Source of the DNA: Maricaulis maris_C
GTDB lineage: Bacteria; Pseudomonadota; Alphaproteobacteria; Caulobacterales; Maricaulaceae
Direction of reading: 5' to 3'
DNA length: 64,000 nt
Assembly: GCF_049116555.1 (NCBI RefSeq)
Contig: NZ_JAGDYT010000025.1
Span: 310,001-374,000 of the forward strand
Part shown: positions 17,943 through 26,976 of the stretch, in pieces
Position numbering within the stretch: position 1 is the first letter of the stretch
Layout: every line of letters starts with the position of its first letter
The notes under the pieces: generated by a model
Seen by the model: the letters and a program-made list of their open reading frames with translations, nothing else
What the model was told of the DNA's origin: nothing
Database searches by the model: none
Translations under genes and position numbers: made by a program

Positions 17943-19315
17943 CAGTGACCGTCGGCAGCCGGCGCGCCATAGCTGTCATCACTTGCTGCTGCATCATCGG
18001 GATTCCGCGCCCAGCGATGGTCGGTGGAAGCCGACTCGTCATGCGGAAGGGCGGCTTCTGCTTCTGCCGCAAGGCGGGCTTCCAGGCGGCGGCGTGCCAT
18101 CACGGCTGAAGGCGGGGCCAGCTGATAGCCGCGGAGGTCAAGGCTGATAGCCCAGTCGCGAATCTGTTCAACCGTGGCGGGATAGGCGAATCCCGTTCCC
18201 AGAGCGGAGCCGTTCTGGATGGCCAGCGCTTCCAGTGCGAGGAGGCGCTCGTCAATGGCGTCCGGCGACAAATCCTCGTCCAGGATCCGGTCGGCGACGG
18301 CGTATTTGATATCGGTGGCGTCAGCGGCAGCCTCGATGGTGGAGCGGCGTCCGGAGCCATCATGCAAGAACGCGACGCCGCGCTCTTCCAGAGTGCCGAA
18401 GACCTGTCGCATAGCGCCCTGTGATGCCGAAAAACGAGCCCCCAGATAATTCGTGACGCCGAAATAGCCGGTTGCGCGGCTCAGCACCCAAGTGAGGCGG
18501 CGGCTATTCTCTTCCGCAGTACCGTCGGCCAGCAATGTGTGCGGACCCGGATCATTATTGGGATAGTCGAAGGGCTCCATCGGCGCTTCGATGAGGACTT
18601 CGTGGCCAGCGGCACGAGCACGGTCAATCCAGGTCTGGAGATCGCGTGTATAGGCGGCGAAACTAAGCGCCACTTCTGGCGGCAAGTCGTTGATGGCGGC
18701 CTCGGTCACGGCAGAGTTAAGCCCCATGCCACCGATCACGACAGCGATTGTCGGGGCACCCGGATCGCCGTGGTAAGGCCGCGCATAGGCGCGTGACGGG
18801 CGAGAGCCATCAGCGGCGATGATCGGGAGTGGGCCGCCCGGCCCAGGTTCAGTGAGACCGGCGATCGGCGCTCTGGGCAGCGCATTGGGATTGGCGACCG
18901 CTGCCGTGCTTGCCGCGAGGCGGGCTTCGGCCTCAGCGGGGTCAGAGCCCGGCGTGTCTGCTGACGCTGCTTCGGAGCGCGTGCTGGCCGGCGCATTGAA
19001 ACCTTCGCGGACACCAGACAGGGATACTTCATCTTCGCCGTCCGGATCGAGGAAGCGAATGCCATCCCCCCGATCCGCCTCATCAGCGCGCATGGCTTGC
19101 CGGACCGGTTCTGGTGTTGGCGCGGGTTCGACGCCGCGTACCGCGCTCGGCGGGGCGATGTCGCCATTGCCGAACAGCGCCACGCCGCCAATCGCGAGGC
19201 TCAGGGCCACGGCAGCGCCCAAGCCGGCAAACAGCGGAGCCCGCAAGGTGAGAAGCGGCTGAGCGTGACGAAGAAGGGCGGTCGACATGGCGGCGGCACG
19301 GTCTTTGGGTTGCAC
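17942..19315 (-). CDS. Divergent polysaccharide deacetylase family protein (YibQ/DUF610-like)
   Basis: A 457-residue protein. An N-terminal membrane anchor (about residues 25-50, PLFAGLGAAVALSLAIGGVAL) is followed by a low-complexity Ala/Pro/Glu linker to about residue 185. A divergent polysaccharide deacetylase domain follows (PTIAVVIGGMGLNSAVTEAA, GHEVLIEAPMEPFDYPNNDPGPHTL). Where active deacetylases carry metal-binding aspartates (IDD) this protein has IGG, so it may be inactive and act structurally. It lies between ctpA and rppH with envC further upstream, the usual alphaproteobacterial envelope cluster, which suggests a cell-wall role. Confidence 0.85.
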   Translation of the reverse strand: MQPKDRAAAMSTALLRHAQPLLTLRAPLFAGLGAAVALSLAIGGVALFGNGDIAPPSAVRGVEPAPTPEPVRQAMRADEADRGDGIRFLDPDGEDEVSLSGVREGFNAPASTRSEAASADTPGSDPAEAEARLAASTAAVANPNALPRAPIAGLTEPGPGGPLPIIAADGSRPSRAYARPYHGDPGAPTIAVVIGGMGLNSAVTEAAINDLPPEVALSFAAYTRDLQTWIDRARAAGHEVLIEAPMEPFDYPNNDPGPHTLLADGTAEENSRRLTWVLSRATGYFGVTNYLGARFSASQGAMRQVFGTLEERGVAFLHDGSGRRSTIEAAADATDIKYAVADRILDEDLSPDAIDERLLALEALAIQNGSALGTGFAYPATVEQIRDWAISLDLRGYQLAPPSAVMARRRLEARLAAEAEAALPHDESASTDHRWARNPDDAAASDDSYGAPAADGH

Positions 19316-19381
19316 GTGAGGCGAGATTTACGGATCTCGCGTAAGTGCCAATGTGCGTGCCCCTGCTGTAAGAAACGGTTA

Positions 19382-19409
19382 ACGGCGGCGGGCTTTTGCC
19401 CGCCGCCGT
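19382..19409 (-). terminator. Hairpin downstream of ctpA
   Basis: A 12-base perfect stem (ACGGCGGCGGGC at 19382-19393, GCCCGCCGCCGT at 19398-19409) with a 4-base loop. It lies between the leftward ctpA stop and the next leftward gene. There is no long T run after it, so termination may be only partial. Confidence 0.6.
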
Positions 19410-19442
19410 CGATTCCGGTCCAACCTGTTTTGACTGTCAGCG

Positions 19443-20756
19443 TCAGGGGCGCAATGAAGCCTGTTGGGTTTCCATGGCTGCGCTGAGGAGCTCGACCGCG
19501 CGATGCAGTTGGTAATCCTCGTCTTCCGGCCAGTCAGCGGGCGGTTGTTCGACGGATGCGATGTCGGTGGTTTCACGCTCGTCGCCATTTTCGTTCTCGA
19601 GCGCGCCATCAAGGTCCGCCTCGGAGCCGATTTGTGGAACAGGGCTTTCCGCATCCTCTTCCAGCGCCCACGCGGAAATCAGCTGATCCGGAATGATCCC
19701 GGTCGCCTGGATCGAGCGGCCGGCCGGCGTGTAGTAGCGGCCAGTGGTCAGGCGCAAGGCGCCGTCACGTCCGCCACGCAACGGGATAATGGTCTGGATC
19801 GACCCCTTGCCGAAGCTTGTCATGCCGATCAGCTCGGCTCGTTCGCGGTCCTGGAGGGCGCCCGCAACAATTTCGGCAGCGCTGGCCGTCCCCTCATTGA
19901 TGAGGATCACGATCGGGACGCCGTCGAGGCGATCACCCGGCCGGGCATTATAGCGTTGGGTGTCGCGCGGATCGCGGGTGCGGGTCGAGACCACCTCTCC
20001 GCCATCAAGGAAAACATCGGTAACGCCGATGGCCTGGTCCAGAAGTCCGCCGGGGTTGAAACGCATATCCAGGATGAGGCCCGGCAGTTCGGCGCCGAAC
20101 TCATCCTGCAGGTCCGTCAGACCTTCATGGACCATTTCGGTCGTGCGCTCATTGAAGCCGGCAATGCGCATATAGGGCACGCCCTCTTCAATCCGCGTGG
20201 CCACCGTGCGCAGCGGAATGGTGTCGCGAACGAGGGTGACGTCAAACGGATCGTCGGCCTCTCGGGCAATCGTGATGGTGACCGGGTCGCCGACGGCGCC
20301 CCGCATCAGGGCGACCGCTTCGTCGACGGAGATGCCGACAATGCCATCACCATCTACGGCGATGATCCGGTCATTGGTGCGCAGGCCGGCGCGCTCGGCC
20401 GGCGTGTCAGCTATCGGAGAGACGATCGTGATGTATTGGTCGCGCCGGACCACTTCCATGCCCAGTCCGCCATACTCGCCGCGCGTGGTGACGCGGAGAT
20501 CCTCGTAGGCGTCGGGACTGTGATAGGCAGAGTGCGGGTCCAGCGAGGTCAGCATGCCTTCGATCGCGGCCTCGATCAGCTCGGCCTGGTCGGTGTCCGA
20601 CACATAATCGGCTTCGATCCGGCTGAGCACATCGCCAAAAAGTTCGATCTGGCGAAAGCTCGCTGACCGGTCTTCCTGAGCGCCCTCAGCGGACACCGCG
20701 ATGGCGACAGCACCAACGGCCAGAGCCACCATCGAAACGAAGACATTGATACGCAT
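19443..20756 (-). CDS. ctpA: S41 family C-terminal processing peptidase
   Basis: Periplasmic carboxy-terminal protease. 437 residues: an N-terminal export signal (VSMVALAVGAVAIAVSAEGA), a PDZ domain (about 85-165, GGLGMEVVRRDQYITIVSP...GLRTNDRIIAVDGDGI), and the S41 catalytic core with the nucleophile serine in TSFGKGSIQTIIPL and the substrate-binding stretch LILDMRFNPGGLLDQA. A C-terminal acidic tail follows. These enzymes trim or degrade envelope proteins and cell-wall hydrolase regulators. It follows envC by 45 bases in the same direction, consistent with co-transcription. Confidence 0.93.
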   Translation of the reverse strand: MRINVFVSMVALAVGAVAIAVSAEGAQEDRSASFRQIELFGDVLSRIEADYVSDTDQAELIEAAIEGMLTSLDPHSAYHSPDAYEDLRVTTRGEYGGLGMEVVRRDQYITIVSPIADTPAERAGLRTNDRIIAVDGDGIVGISVDEAVALMRGAVGDPVTITIAREADDPFDVTLVRDTIPLRTVATRIEEGVPYMRIAGFNERTTEMVHEGLTDLQDEFGAELPGLILDMRFNPGGLLDQAIGVTDVFLDGGEVVSTRTRDPRDTQRYNARPGDRLDGVPIVILINEGTASAAEIVAGALQDRERAELIGMTSFGKGSIQTIIPLRGGRDGALRLTTGRYYTPAGRSIQATGIIPDQLISAWALEEDAESPVPQIGSEADLDGALENENGDERETTDIASVEQPPADWPEDEDYQLHRAVELLSAAMETQQASLRP

Positions 20757-20801
20757 GCTAACTCGCGTCCTTTGAGCGCGATGGGTCAGGCCCGGTTGCG
20801 A

Positions 20802-22007
20802 TCAGGTCCGGAACCACGGGCCCGGATCGATCGCATCGTCATTCCGTCTCAGCTCCAGATACAAATCCGGTGCCGGTTGGGCATTCTCGGACATGGCGCC
20901 AACCGGCTCTCCGGCAAGGACGCTTTGACCGACGCTGGCATACGTCACGGACATGCCTGCCAGCACAACATAGTAGCCGTCGCCGACATTGAGTATCAAG
21001 AGACCGCCGTATGTGTTGAACGGTCCAGCAAACTCGACGCGACCATCGAAGGGAGACACTACCTGCGCTCGCGGGCGGGTCCGAATGAAAATTCCTTCAG
21101 ATGCTGTGCCATCTTCGGCCACTTCGCCAAATTCGCGGACAATCTCTCCGCTCGCCGGCGGACGGAGGCGGCCGCGCGCATCGGCAAAGCGCAGGGTTTC
21201 AAGCGGTGCATTGGGAACGCGGGCCGAGACGAGGTCGCGAGGCGGACGCGGCCGGGGGGCGGGAATGGCGGTCTCAGGCGGTTGCCGGCGCGGATTCAGT
21301 GTCGGCATGACCTCAGCCATGCGTGACAATTCACCGATCAGCGACCGGATAGAGCGGGCGCGCTGACCGGCTGTGCTCGAAGCTACCAGATAGGCAACAG
21401 CCTCATTCCGGCGCCGGGCTTCCAGCGCCTGACGTTCGGCGATCAGCACTTCGAGTTCCAGACGCTGGGAAGACAAAGTCCGTTCGGCAGTATTCAGCGT
21501 CGTCTGCTCCGCCTCGATGGATGCCCGCACATCACGCAATCGTGTCAATTGGCCTGCAATCTGATCGGCCCTTTCACGCAGGGCCGGTGCGACTTCTGCC
21601 ATGAGGGCAGCAGCGCGGGCGGCCTCGGCCGCATCATCCGGAGCGGTCAGTACGGCGGGCGGGGTCTGGCTCTCGATCCGCTGAATTGCGGCAAGAATAT
21701 CGATAAGGGTCTCACGATCTGCCGTGAGTCGCCCGAGAAGATCCGCTTCTTCTCGGGTCAGTCGAGCCAGTTCGCGCTCGGCGTCCAGCGCAGCATTCTC
21801 GCTTGCTCCGACACGTTCGCCCAGATCAACCAGTTGCTGCTGCATCAGGGCGACTTCATTGGCCAGGCCTTCAGCCTGACGTCGGGCAGCCTCCGCACGG
21901 CTGGCCGCCGCCTGCTCTTCCTGTTCCAGACGCGCTGCCTCCTCCGGGTCCGGTGGACTGGCCGGCTGGGTCTGTAATATCAGCAGGGCTGCGATGATGC
22001 TCAACAT
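20802..22007 (-). CDS. envC: EnvC-like murein hydrolase activator (degenerate LytM/M23 domain)
   Basis: A 401-residue protein with a short N-terminal hydrophobic signal, a long coiled coil (about residues 20-215, rich in Glu, Ala, Arg) and a C-terminal LytM/M23-like domain (about 290-400). The metal-binding histidines of active LytM enzymes are absent: the region reads LLILNVGDGYYVVLAGMS and later DLYLELRR instead of an HLHFE-type motif. This is the EnvC pattern, where the domain activates amidases at the septum rather than cutting peptidoglycan. The neighbours ctpA, rlmH and rsfS match the conserved alphaproteobacterial order. Confidence 0.88.
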   Translation of the reverse strand: MLSIIAALLILQTQPASPPDPEEAARLEQEEQAAASRAEAARRQAEGLANEVALMQQQLVDLGERVGASENAALDAERELARLTREEADLLGRLTADRETLIDILAAIQRIESQTPPAVLTAPDDAAEAARAAALMAEVAPALRERADQIAGQLTRLRDVRASIEAEQTTLNTAERTLSSQRLELEVLIAERQALEARRRNEAVAYLVASSTAGQRARSIRSLIGELSRMAEVMPTLNPRRQPPETAIPAPRPRPPRDLVSARVPNAPLETLRFADARGRLRPPASGEIVREFGEVAEDGTASEGIFIRTRPRAQVVSPFDGRVEFAGPFNTYGGLLILNVGDGYYVVLAGMSVTYASVGQSVLAGEPVGAMSENAQPAPDLYLELRRNDDAIDPGPWFRT

Positions 22008-22039
22008 GGCAGGAAGGCTAGCTCGCTACCGGTTGAGGC

Positions 22040-22510
22040 TCAATCACGATGGTAAGGCGTGCCGGCGAGAATGGAGACCGCTCGGTAAAGCTGTTCGGCA
22101 AGCATGACCCGCACCAGCTTGTGCGGGAAAACAGCGGGACCGAAAGCGAGCGTCAAATCGGGCTGCGGCAGCTGGCTACGATCATGACCGTCGGCGCCCC
22201 CAATACAAAAAACTGCCTCTCGGGCCCCCTCATCGCGCCATTGCCCGATCTGGCGAGCAAGTTGTCGCGAGGACAGCGCCTTGCCGCGCTCGTCCAGGAG
22301 AATGAGACGTACGCCGGGTTCCAGGCTGGCTGCGAGTGCGCGGCTTTCGTCGCGCGCGCTCTTGAGCGACCGGTTGTCGATCTCTGTTTCGGAGAGAGGG
22401 CCCAGGCCGATCGCGCGACCGGTCGCTGTGCCACGACCGGTATAATCATCAACGAGATCACGTTCGGGGCCGGATTTAACCCGCCCGAGGGCCGTAATTC
22501 GCAGCTTCAC
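22040..22510 (-). CDS. rlmH: 23S rRNA (pseudouridine1915-N3)-methyltransferase RlmH
   Basis: RlmH methylates pseudouridine 1915 in helix 69 of 23S rRNA on the assembled 70S ribosome. 156 residues, the normal SPOUT-family length. Typical motifs are the N-terminal LRITALGRVKSGPERDLVDDY, LDERGKALSSRQLARQIG, the SAM-binding FCIGGADGHD and the C-terminal HKLVRVMLAEQLYRAVSILAGTPYHRD. It directly follows rsfS, with its start adjacent to the rsfS stop, so the two ribosome-associated genes are co-expressed. Confidence 0.95.
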   Translation of the reverse strand: MKLRITALGRVKSGPERDLVDDYTGRGTATGRAIGLGPLSETEIDNRSLKSARDESRALAASLEPGVRLILLDERGKALSSRQLARQIGQWRDEGAREAVFCIGGADGHDRSQLPQPDLTLAFGPAVFPHKLVRVMLAEQLYRAVSILAGTPYHRD

Positions 22511-22921
22511 CTAGGAGGCCGATGAGTCCGGCTCGACCGACCACATCTTTTCAAGATTGTAGAATTCCCGGACTTCCGGTCGGAACAGGTGGATGATTAT
22601 GTCGCCAATATCGATCAGGACCCAGTCATTGGTCTGGGTGCCCTCGATACGGGCCTTTCCGCCGCCGGCATCCTTGAGCTTGCGCACAAGATGATCTGCC
22701 AGCGAGGCAACATGCCTTGCCGAACGACCGGATGCGATGATCATGATATCGGTGATGGATGATTTTCCACGCAGATCGATGGCCACGACGTTTTCCGCCT
22801 TGTCGTCATCGAGCGAGTCGAGGATCAGGGTTTCCAGGGCCTCGACGGGGCCGTCATCGCCGGTGACGCGAACGGCGGCGGCCGTTTCCTGCTCAGCGCG
22901 GCGCGATAATTCCGTAGACAG
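22511..22921 (-). CDS. rsfS: Ribosomal silencing factor RsfS, with apparent non-canonical start
   Basis: RsfS binds L14 on the 50S subunit and blocks subunit joining in slow growth. The core (VAIDLRGKSSITDIMIIASG, NDWVLIDIGDIIIHLFRPEV, REFYNLEKMWSV) is unmistakable. Family-typical sequence (LETLILDSLDDDKAENVVAI) continues upstream of the first canonical start, a GTG at 22786 that would remove the first helix. No ATG, GTG or TTG lies in frame between that GTG and an in-frame TAG at 22925-22927. The best candidate is a CTG at 22921, eight bases after GAGAGGA. An ATG at 22942 is in the same frame but ends at the TAG after five codons. A 136-residue product is assumed here. Confidence 0.8.
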   Translation of the reverse strand: MSTELSRRAEQETAAAVRVTGDDGPVEALETLILDSLDDDKAENVVAIDLRGKSSITDIMIIASGRSARHVASLADHLVRKLKDAGGGKARIEGTQTNDWVLIDIGDIIIHLFRPEVREFYNLEKMWSVEPDSSAS

Positions 22922-22963
22922 GGTCTAAGTCCTCTCTGTCATCCTAATGCAGCCCTAGCTATA

Positions 22964-23968
22964 TCACGCTTTGGCGGCAGGTTCGAGCCAATGCAGCGTG
23001 AACAAGTCAGCCGGGTCGGACCAAGCCTGCAAGACATCAAAACCCACTGATTTTGCAAGGGAAGTAAAACTTTCCGGTGTAAATTTGTGCGAGTTTTCGG
23101 TGTGGATGCTCTCACCCTCGCGCAGTTCAAATTCACGCCCTGACACCGTGAAGTGCAGATCGCGGATCGCGATGAGATGCATCTCGATGCGAGCCTTTTC
23201 GGCGTTCCATATCGCCTTGTGGCGCAAGGCCGATGCGTCGATCGTGCCGCCGAGTTCATCATTGATGCGGTCGATCAGGTTGAGATTGAACCGTGCGGTG
23301 ACCCCGGCCTTGTCATCATAGGCCGCCACCAGACGGTCGGCATTCTTCACACGGTCGGCTCCGATCAGGACCGCATCCCCGGGCCGCATGGCCTTGCGGA
23401 AACCAGACAGAAGCTCGCGCGCGCCCTCGGGCTCGAAATTGCCAATCGTCGAGCCTGGAAAGAAGATGATCCGGCGACCGCTCTCGAGTGTCAGGTGTTT
23501 GAGGTCCAGGCCCTGGGTAAAGTCGGCACAGATCGCTCCGACCTGAAGGTCTGGATAGTCCGCCGCTATCTCCTGACAGGCCGATTCAAGATGCTCGCCG
23601 GAAATGTCGAGACCGACATAGGCGGCCGGCACGCTGAGCGCGTCCAGCAGTTTGCGGATTTTCACGCTCGAACCGGAACCCGGCTCGATCACCACGGCAC
23701 CCGGCCCGGCGAGCGCGGACAGTTCCGAGCCGATCTGGTCGAGTATGCCGAGCTCGGTCCGCGTGACGTAATACTCCGGGAGCGCGGTAATCTCGTCGAA
23801 AATCGCCGACCCCTTGGCGTCATAGAAATAGACGGGGGTGAGCTGTTTCGGGGTTCGCGAAAAACCGTCCAGGACATCGGCCAGGAAGTCTCCGGCCGGT
23901 GGGTGCTGGTCGTCATAGAAGGCAAGCGCTGCGTGAGTGCTCGGGCGGCCGGAGACCCGGTCGTGCAT
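22964..23968 (-). CDS. egtD: L-histidine N(alpha)-methyltransferase EgtD
   Basis: EgtD trimethylates histidine to hercynine with SAM, the first step of ergothioneine synthesis. 334 residues. Family features are the N-terminal TPKQLTPVYFYDAKGSAIFDEI, LPEYYVTRTE, the SAM-binding VIEPGSGSSVKIRKLL and the FFPGSTIGNFEP motif. No egtB, the usual partner, is in the window, so the second step must be encoded elsewhere or absent. It is in the same direction as the rsfS-rlmH run but separated by a short gap at each end. Confidence 0.9.
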   Translation of the reverse strand: MHDRVSGRPSTHAALAFYDDQHPPAGDFLADVLDGFSRTPKQLTPVYFYDAKGSAIFDEITALPEYYVTRTELGILDQIGSELSALAGPGAVVIEPGSGSSVKIRKLLDALSVPAAYVGLDISGEHLESACQEIAADYPDLQVGAICADFTQGLDLKHLTLESGRRIIFFPGSTIGNFEPEGARELLSGFRKAMRPGDAVLIGADRVKNADRLVAAYDDKAGVTARFNLNLIDRINDELGGTIDASALRHKAIWNAEKARIEMHLIAIRDLHFTVSGREFELREGESIHTENSHKFTPESFTSLAKSVGFDVLQAWSDPADLFTLHWLEPAAKA

Positions 23969-23998
23969 GGTTTTGTCCTGTCGGCTTCGTCTGGAGAT

Positions 23999-24601
23999 TC
24001 AATCGTGCGCGCGCAGCGCAGTCGAGGAGTGCGAGTGTAACCGCTCAGTTAGATAGGTCCATGCCGGCGTCGATTGGAGCGGCAGTGAGGCGGCTTCGCT
24101 CTCACGAAGTCGTGAACTGGCATAGTGCCGCGCTGCGCGCGACAGCCGCGCCCGGACAGCATCTTGGGGTCTAGAAATAACGGCCACGGGCACGGTTTCA
24201 AAAATGCGGTTCCAATTGGCCCAGTGGTGAATTCCGGCCAGATTATCCGCACCCATCAGCCAGACGAAATGGGTCGCGGGATAGCGGCGCTTGAGGTGGT
24301 GAAGGAGGTCCACTGTCCGGGTGGTGCCAAGGCGGGTCTCGATATCGCTGACCTTCATGCCCGGTTGCCTGGCGATGGCCTCGACCGCAGCGAAGCGGCG
24401 CTCGAAATCGCCTGTCGGATTGCCCTTGAGCGGATTCTGCGGCGTGACAAGCCACCAGACCTGATCAAGGCCCAGTCGGCGCATGGCTGTCTGGGCCACA
24501 TGCCTGTGACCGGCATGGGGCGGATCGAAACTGCCGCCAAACAGGCCAATGCGCATGCCGGCAGACACGCCCTCTCCCCGCAGCGCCCCCAGGCGCCTCA
24601 T
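23999..24601 (-). CDS. nadD: Nicotinate-nucleotide adenylyltransferase NadD
   Basis: NadD adenylates nicotinate mononucleotide in NAD synthesis. 200 residues. The nucleotidyltransferase motif GGSFDPPHAGHRHVA is near the N-terminus, with the C-terminal family motif SRPQ and the conserved WWLVTPQNPLK. The ATG at 24601 overlaps the proB stop (ATGA) and has AGGAGG seven bases upstream, so the 15 residues before MRIGLFGG are probably translated. It is coupled with proB and obgE. Confidence 0.93.
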   Translation of the reverse strand: MRRLGALRGEGVSAGMRIGLFGGSFDPPHAGHRHVAQTAMRRLGLDQVWWLVTPQNPLKGNPTGDFERRFAAVEAIARQPGMKVSDIETRLGTTRTVDLLHHLKRRYPATHFVWLMGADNLAGIHHWANWNRIFETVPVAVISRPQDAVRARLSRAARHYASSRLRESEAASLPLQSTPAWTYLTERLHSHSSTALRAHD

Positions 24602-25725
24602 CGACCGTCCTCCTGTGACGAAACCCGAACGATATCGTCAGTATGGACCAGGGCGGCCGCGCGGCGATAGCCGAGCCGGTCTTCGGCTTCGTCGCTGCGG
24701 CAGCCCGCAAGTTTGCGGGCCTCGTCAGCGCCATAGGCTGTGACGCCGCGCGCCACCAGCTCACCTTGAGGCCCGAGAATACGTATGGTCTCACCGCGTT
24801 CAAACTGTCCATCGACCGCCGTTACACCCACTGGCAGAAGTGACTTGCCGTCCCGCAGCGCTCCGACCGCGCCCGCATCGACACGAAGCGCGCCATTCGG
24901 GCTGACGATCCCGGAAATCCAGCGTTCGCGGGCGCTGGTCGAGCTGTTTGCCGGATGGAACCAGCTGCCATGGTTCGGACGCGCTAGGCTGAGAATGGGA
25001 TGCCGGGCTGTCCCGATCGCAATCGCGGTAGCGCAGCCGGACGCGCCGGCCAGCTCGGCGGCCATGATCTTGGTCTGCATTCCGCCGGTACCAACGCCGT
25101 GCTCGGCATTGGCCCGACCGGCCATGGCCTGAATGCGGGCATTGATGACCGGGACATCGTGTTGCGCCTGCGCCCCGGGGCGTCTGCGAGGGTCTGCGTC
25201 GTAAAGCGCGTCGACATCGCTGAGAAGAACCAGAAGTTCGGCCCCGGTCAGCTGCGCCACGCGAGCAGCAAGACGGTCATTATCGCCATAGCGGATCTCG
25301 TCCGTGGCAATCGTGTCATTCTCGTTGACGATGGGCAGGGCACCCAGATCCATCAGGGTGGACAGCGTCGCGCGCGCATTCAGCCAGCTGCGGCGGCTTT
25401 CCGTCACATCAAGAGTAAGGAGGGCCTGCGCCGTGGCGACGCCATGGGGCGCAAAGGCGCTTTCCCAGAGGTCCAGGAGGCGTGGTTGGCCGGTTGCCGC
25501 CGCGGCCTGTTTCTGTTCGAGCGAGAGAGTCCCCGCCGGCAGGCCAAGTCGATCACGACCGAGTGCCACCGCGCCTGAGGAAACCAGCGTGACCCGTACT
25601 CCGCCCTCGCGGAGTGCCATGATGTCATCCGCGATCGCGCCCATGACCGGTGCGCCAGCCTGAACTAGGCTGGAGCCAACCTTGACCACAACGCCACGCG
25701 CCGTGCCGAGGTCGCGCGGTGTCAT
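24598..25725 (-). CDS. proB: Glutamate 5-kinase ProB
   Basis: First enzyme of proline synthesis, phosphorylating glutamate. 375 residues: an amino-acid kinase domain (VVKVGSSLVQ, VTLVSSGAVALGRDRLG, FNENDT-type motif as IVNENDTIATDEIRYGDND, GTGGMQTKIMAAELA) followed by a C-terminal PUA domain (about 280-360). Its start overlaps obgE by four bases, and its stop overlaps nadD. The obgE-proB-nadD order is common in alphaproteobacteria; proA is not adjacent here. Confidence 0.95.
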   Translation of the reverse strand: MTPRDLGTARGVVVKVGSSLVQAGAPVMGAIADDIMALREGGVRVTLVSSGAVALGRDRLGLPAGTLSLEQKQAAAATGQPRLLDLWESAFAPHGVATAQALLTLDVTESRRSWLNARATLSTLMDLGALPIVNENDTIATDEIRYGDNDRLAARVAQLTGAELLVLLSDVDALYDADPRRRPGAQAQHDVPVINARIQAMAGRANAEHGVGTGGMQTKIMAAELAGASGCATAIAIGTARHPILSLARPNHGSWFHPANSSTSARERWISGIVSPNGALRVDAGAVGALRDGKSLLPVGVTAVDGQFERGETIRILGPQGELVARGVTAYGADEARKLAGCRSDEAEDRLGYRRAAALVHTDDIVRVSSQEDGR

Positions 25726-26786
25726 GACGGTGTCCAGCCGTCCTCGCCATTTTCTGCTGCGAGGGCAGTTTCAATGGCGGCTTTCTCGGCCCGGCGGGTC
25801 TCCAGCACGACTTCCCAGGCGCTGCCGCACAATTCCTTGACGCCATTTCCGGCAACACCGGACAGGGTCATGACCGTCTTTCCACTTTCAGCTTCCAGGG
25901 CGGCAACTTTCTCGGCCACCATCTCGGCGTCCATCGCATCTGTCTTGTTGAGCGCGAGAATTTCGTGCTTGTCGGGAAGCCCGTCGCCATAGGCTTCCAG
26001 TTCGCCACGGACAGTGCGGTAGGCGCCAACCACATCTTCCTGGGTCCCATCGATGAGATGGATCAGGGAGGCACAGCGCTCGATATGGCCAAGGAAACGG
26101 TCCCCGATGCCGGCCCCCTCGTGAGCACCTTCGATCAGGCCGGGAATATCAGCCACGATGAAGCGCGAGCCGGGGCCCAGATCGACCACACCCAGATTGG
26201 GGTAGAGCGTCGTGAACGGATAGGCAGCGATCTTCGGATTGGCCTTGCTGACAACCGACAGGAAGGTCGACTTTCCAGCGTTGGGAAGGCCAACCAGACC
26301 GACATCGGCGATCAGTTTCAGCCGCAGCCAGATCCAGCGCTCCTCGCCGGGCCAGCCCGGAATGGTCTTGCGCGGCGCCTGGTTGGTTGACGTCTTGAAG
26401 TGGGAATTGCCCTTGCCGCCATCGCCGCCGCGCGCCAGCAGGACGCGCTGGCCGATATCGGTCAGGTCGGCGAGTACTTCTTCCTTGTCCTCATCGAGGA
26501 TCTGGGTGCCGGCGGGCACGTGCAGGACAACATCTTCACCACTTGCCCCGGTGCGGTTGCGTCCCATGCCATGCATGCCGGTATCGGCCTTGAAATGCTG
26601 TTTGTAGCGATAGTCGATCAGCGTATTGAGGCCTTCGACCGCTTCGATCCAGACATCGCCGCCCTTGCCGCCATCGCCCCCATCGGGCCCGCCATATTCG
26701 ACATAGGCCTCGCGCCGGAACGACACACAGCCACCGCCGCCATTGCCGGAGCGGACATAGACTTTGGCTTGGTCGAGGAATTTCAT
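25722..26786 (-). CDS. obgE: GTPase ObgE/CgtA
   Basis: Essential ribosome-assembly and stress-linked GTPase. 354 residues: a glycine-rich Obg fold (MKFLDQAKVYVRSGNGGGGC, DGGDGGKGGDVW, ARGGDGGKGNSHFKTSTNQAP) and a G domain with G1 GLPNAGKSTF, G3 DIPGLIEGAHEGAGIG and G4 NKTD. There is no C-terminal OCT domain, and a short acidic tail ends the protein. It is the promoter-proximal gene of obgE-proB-nadD. A 190-base non-coding stretch separates it from the gene to its right. Confidence 0.96.
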   Translation of the reverse strand: MKFLDQAKVYVRSGNGGGGCVSFRREAYVEYGGPDGGDGGKGGDVWIEAVEGLNTLIDYRYKQHFKADTGMHGMGRNRTGASGEDVVLHVPAGTQILDEDKEEVLADLTDIGQRVLLARGGDGGKGNSHFKTSTNQAPRKTIPGWPGEERWIWLRLKLIADVGLVGLPNAGKSTFLSVVSKANPKIAAYPFTTLYPNLGVVDLGPGSRFIVADIPGLIEGAHEGAGIGDRFLGHIERCASLIHLIDGTQEDVVGAYRTVRGELEAYGDGLPDKHEILALNKTDAMDAEMVAEKVAALEAESGKTVMTLSGVAGNGVKELCGSAWEVVLETRRAEKAAIETALAAENGEDGWTPS

Positions 26787-26976
26787 GGACGTGGCTTTCT
26801 GGACTGCACAGCGGGTGTTCGCACAGTCTATACAGGCAAAACAACGGGAAATCAGTGCGTTTTAGCGGTGAGCGGGGCGGCGGGCGCGGCGATTTCAATG
26901 AAGACGGATCTATCAGCTTCAGTGAGTTCGGACGCACGTTGAACGGCTGACCGGGTCAGACAGCCTTCGGGTCCGG

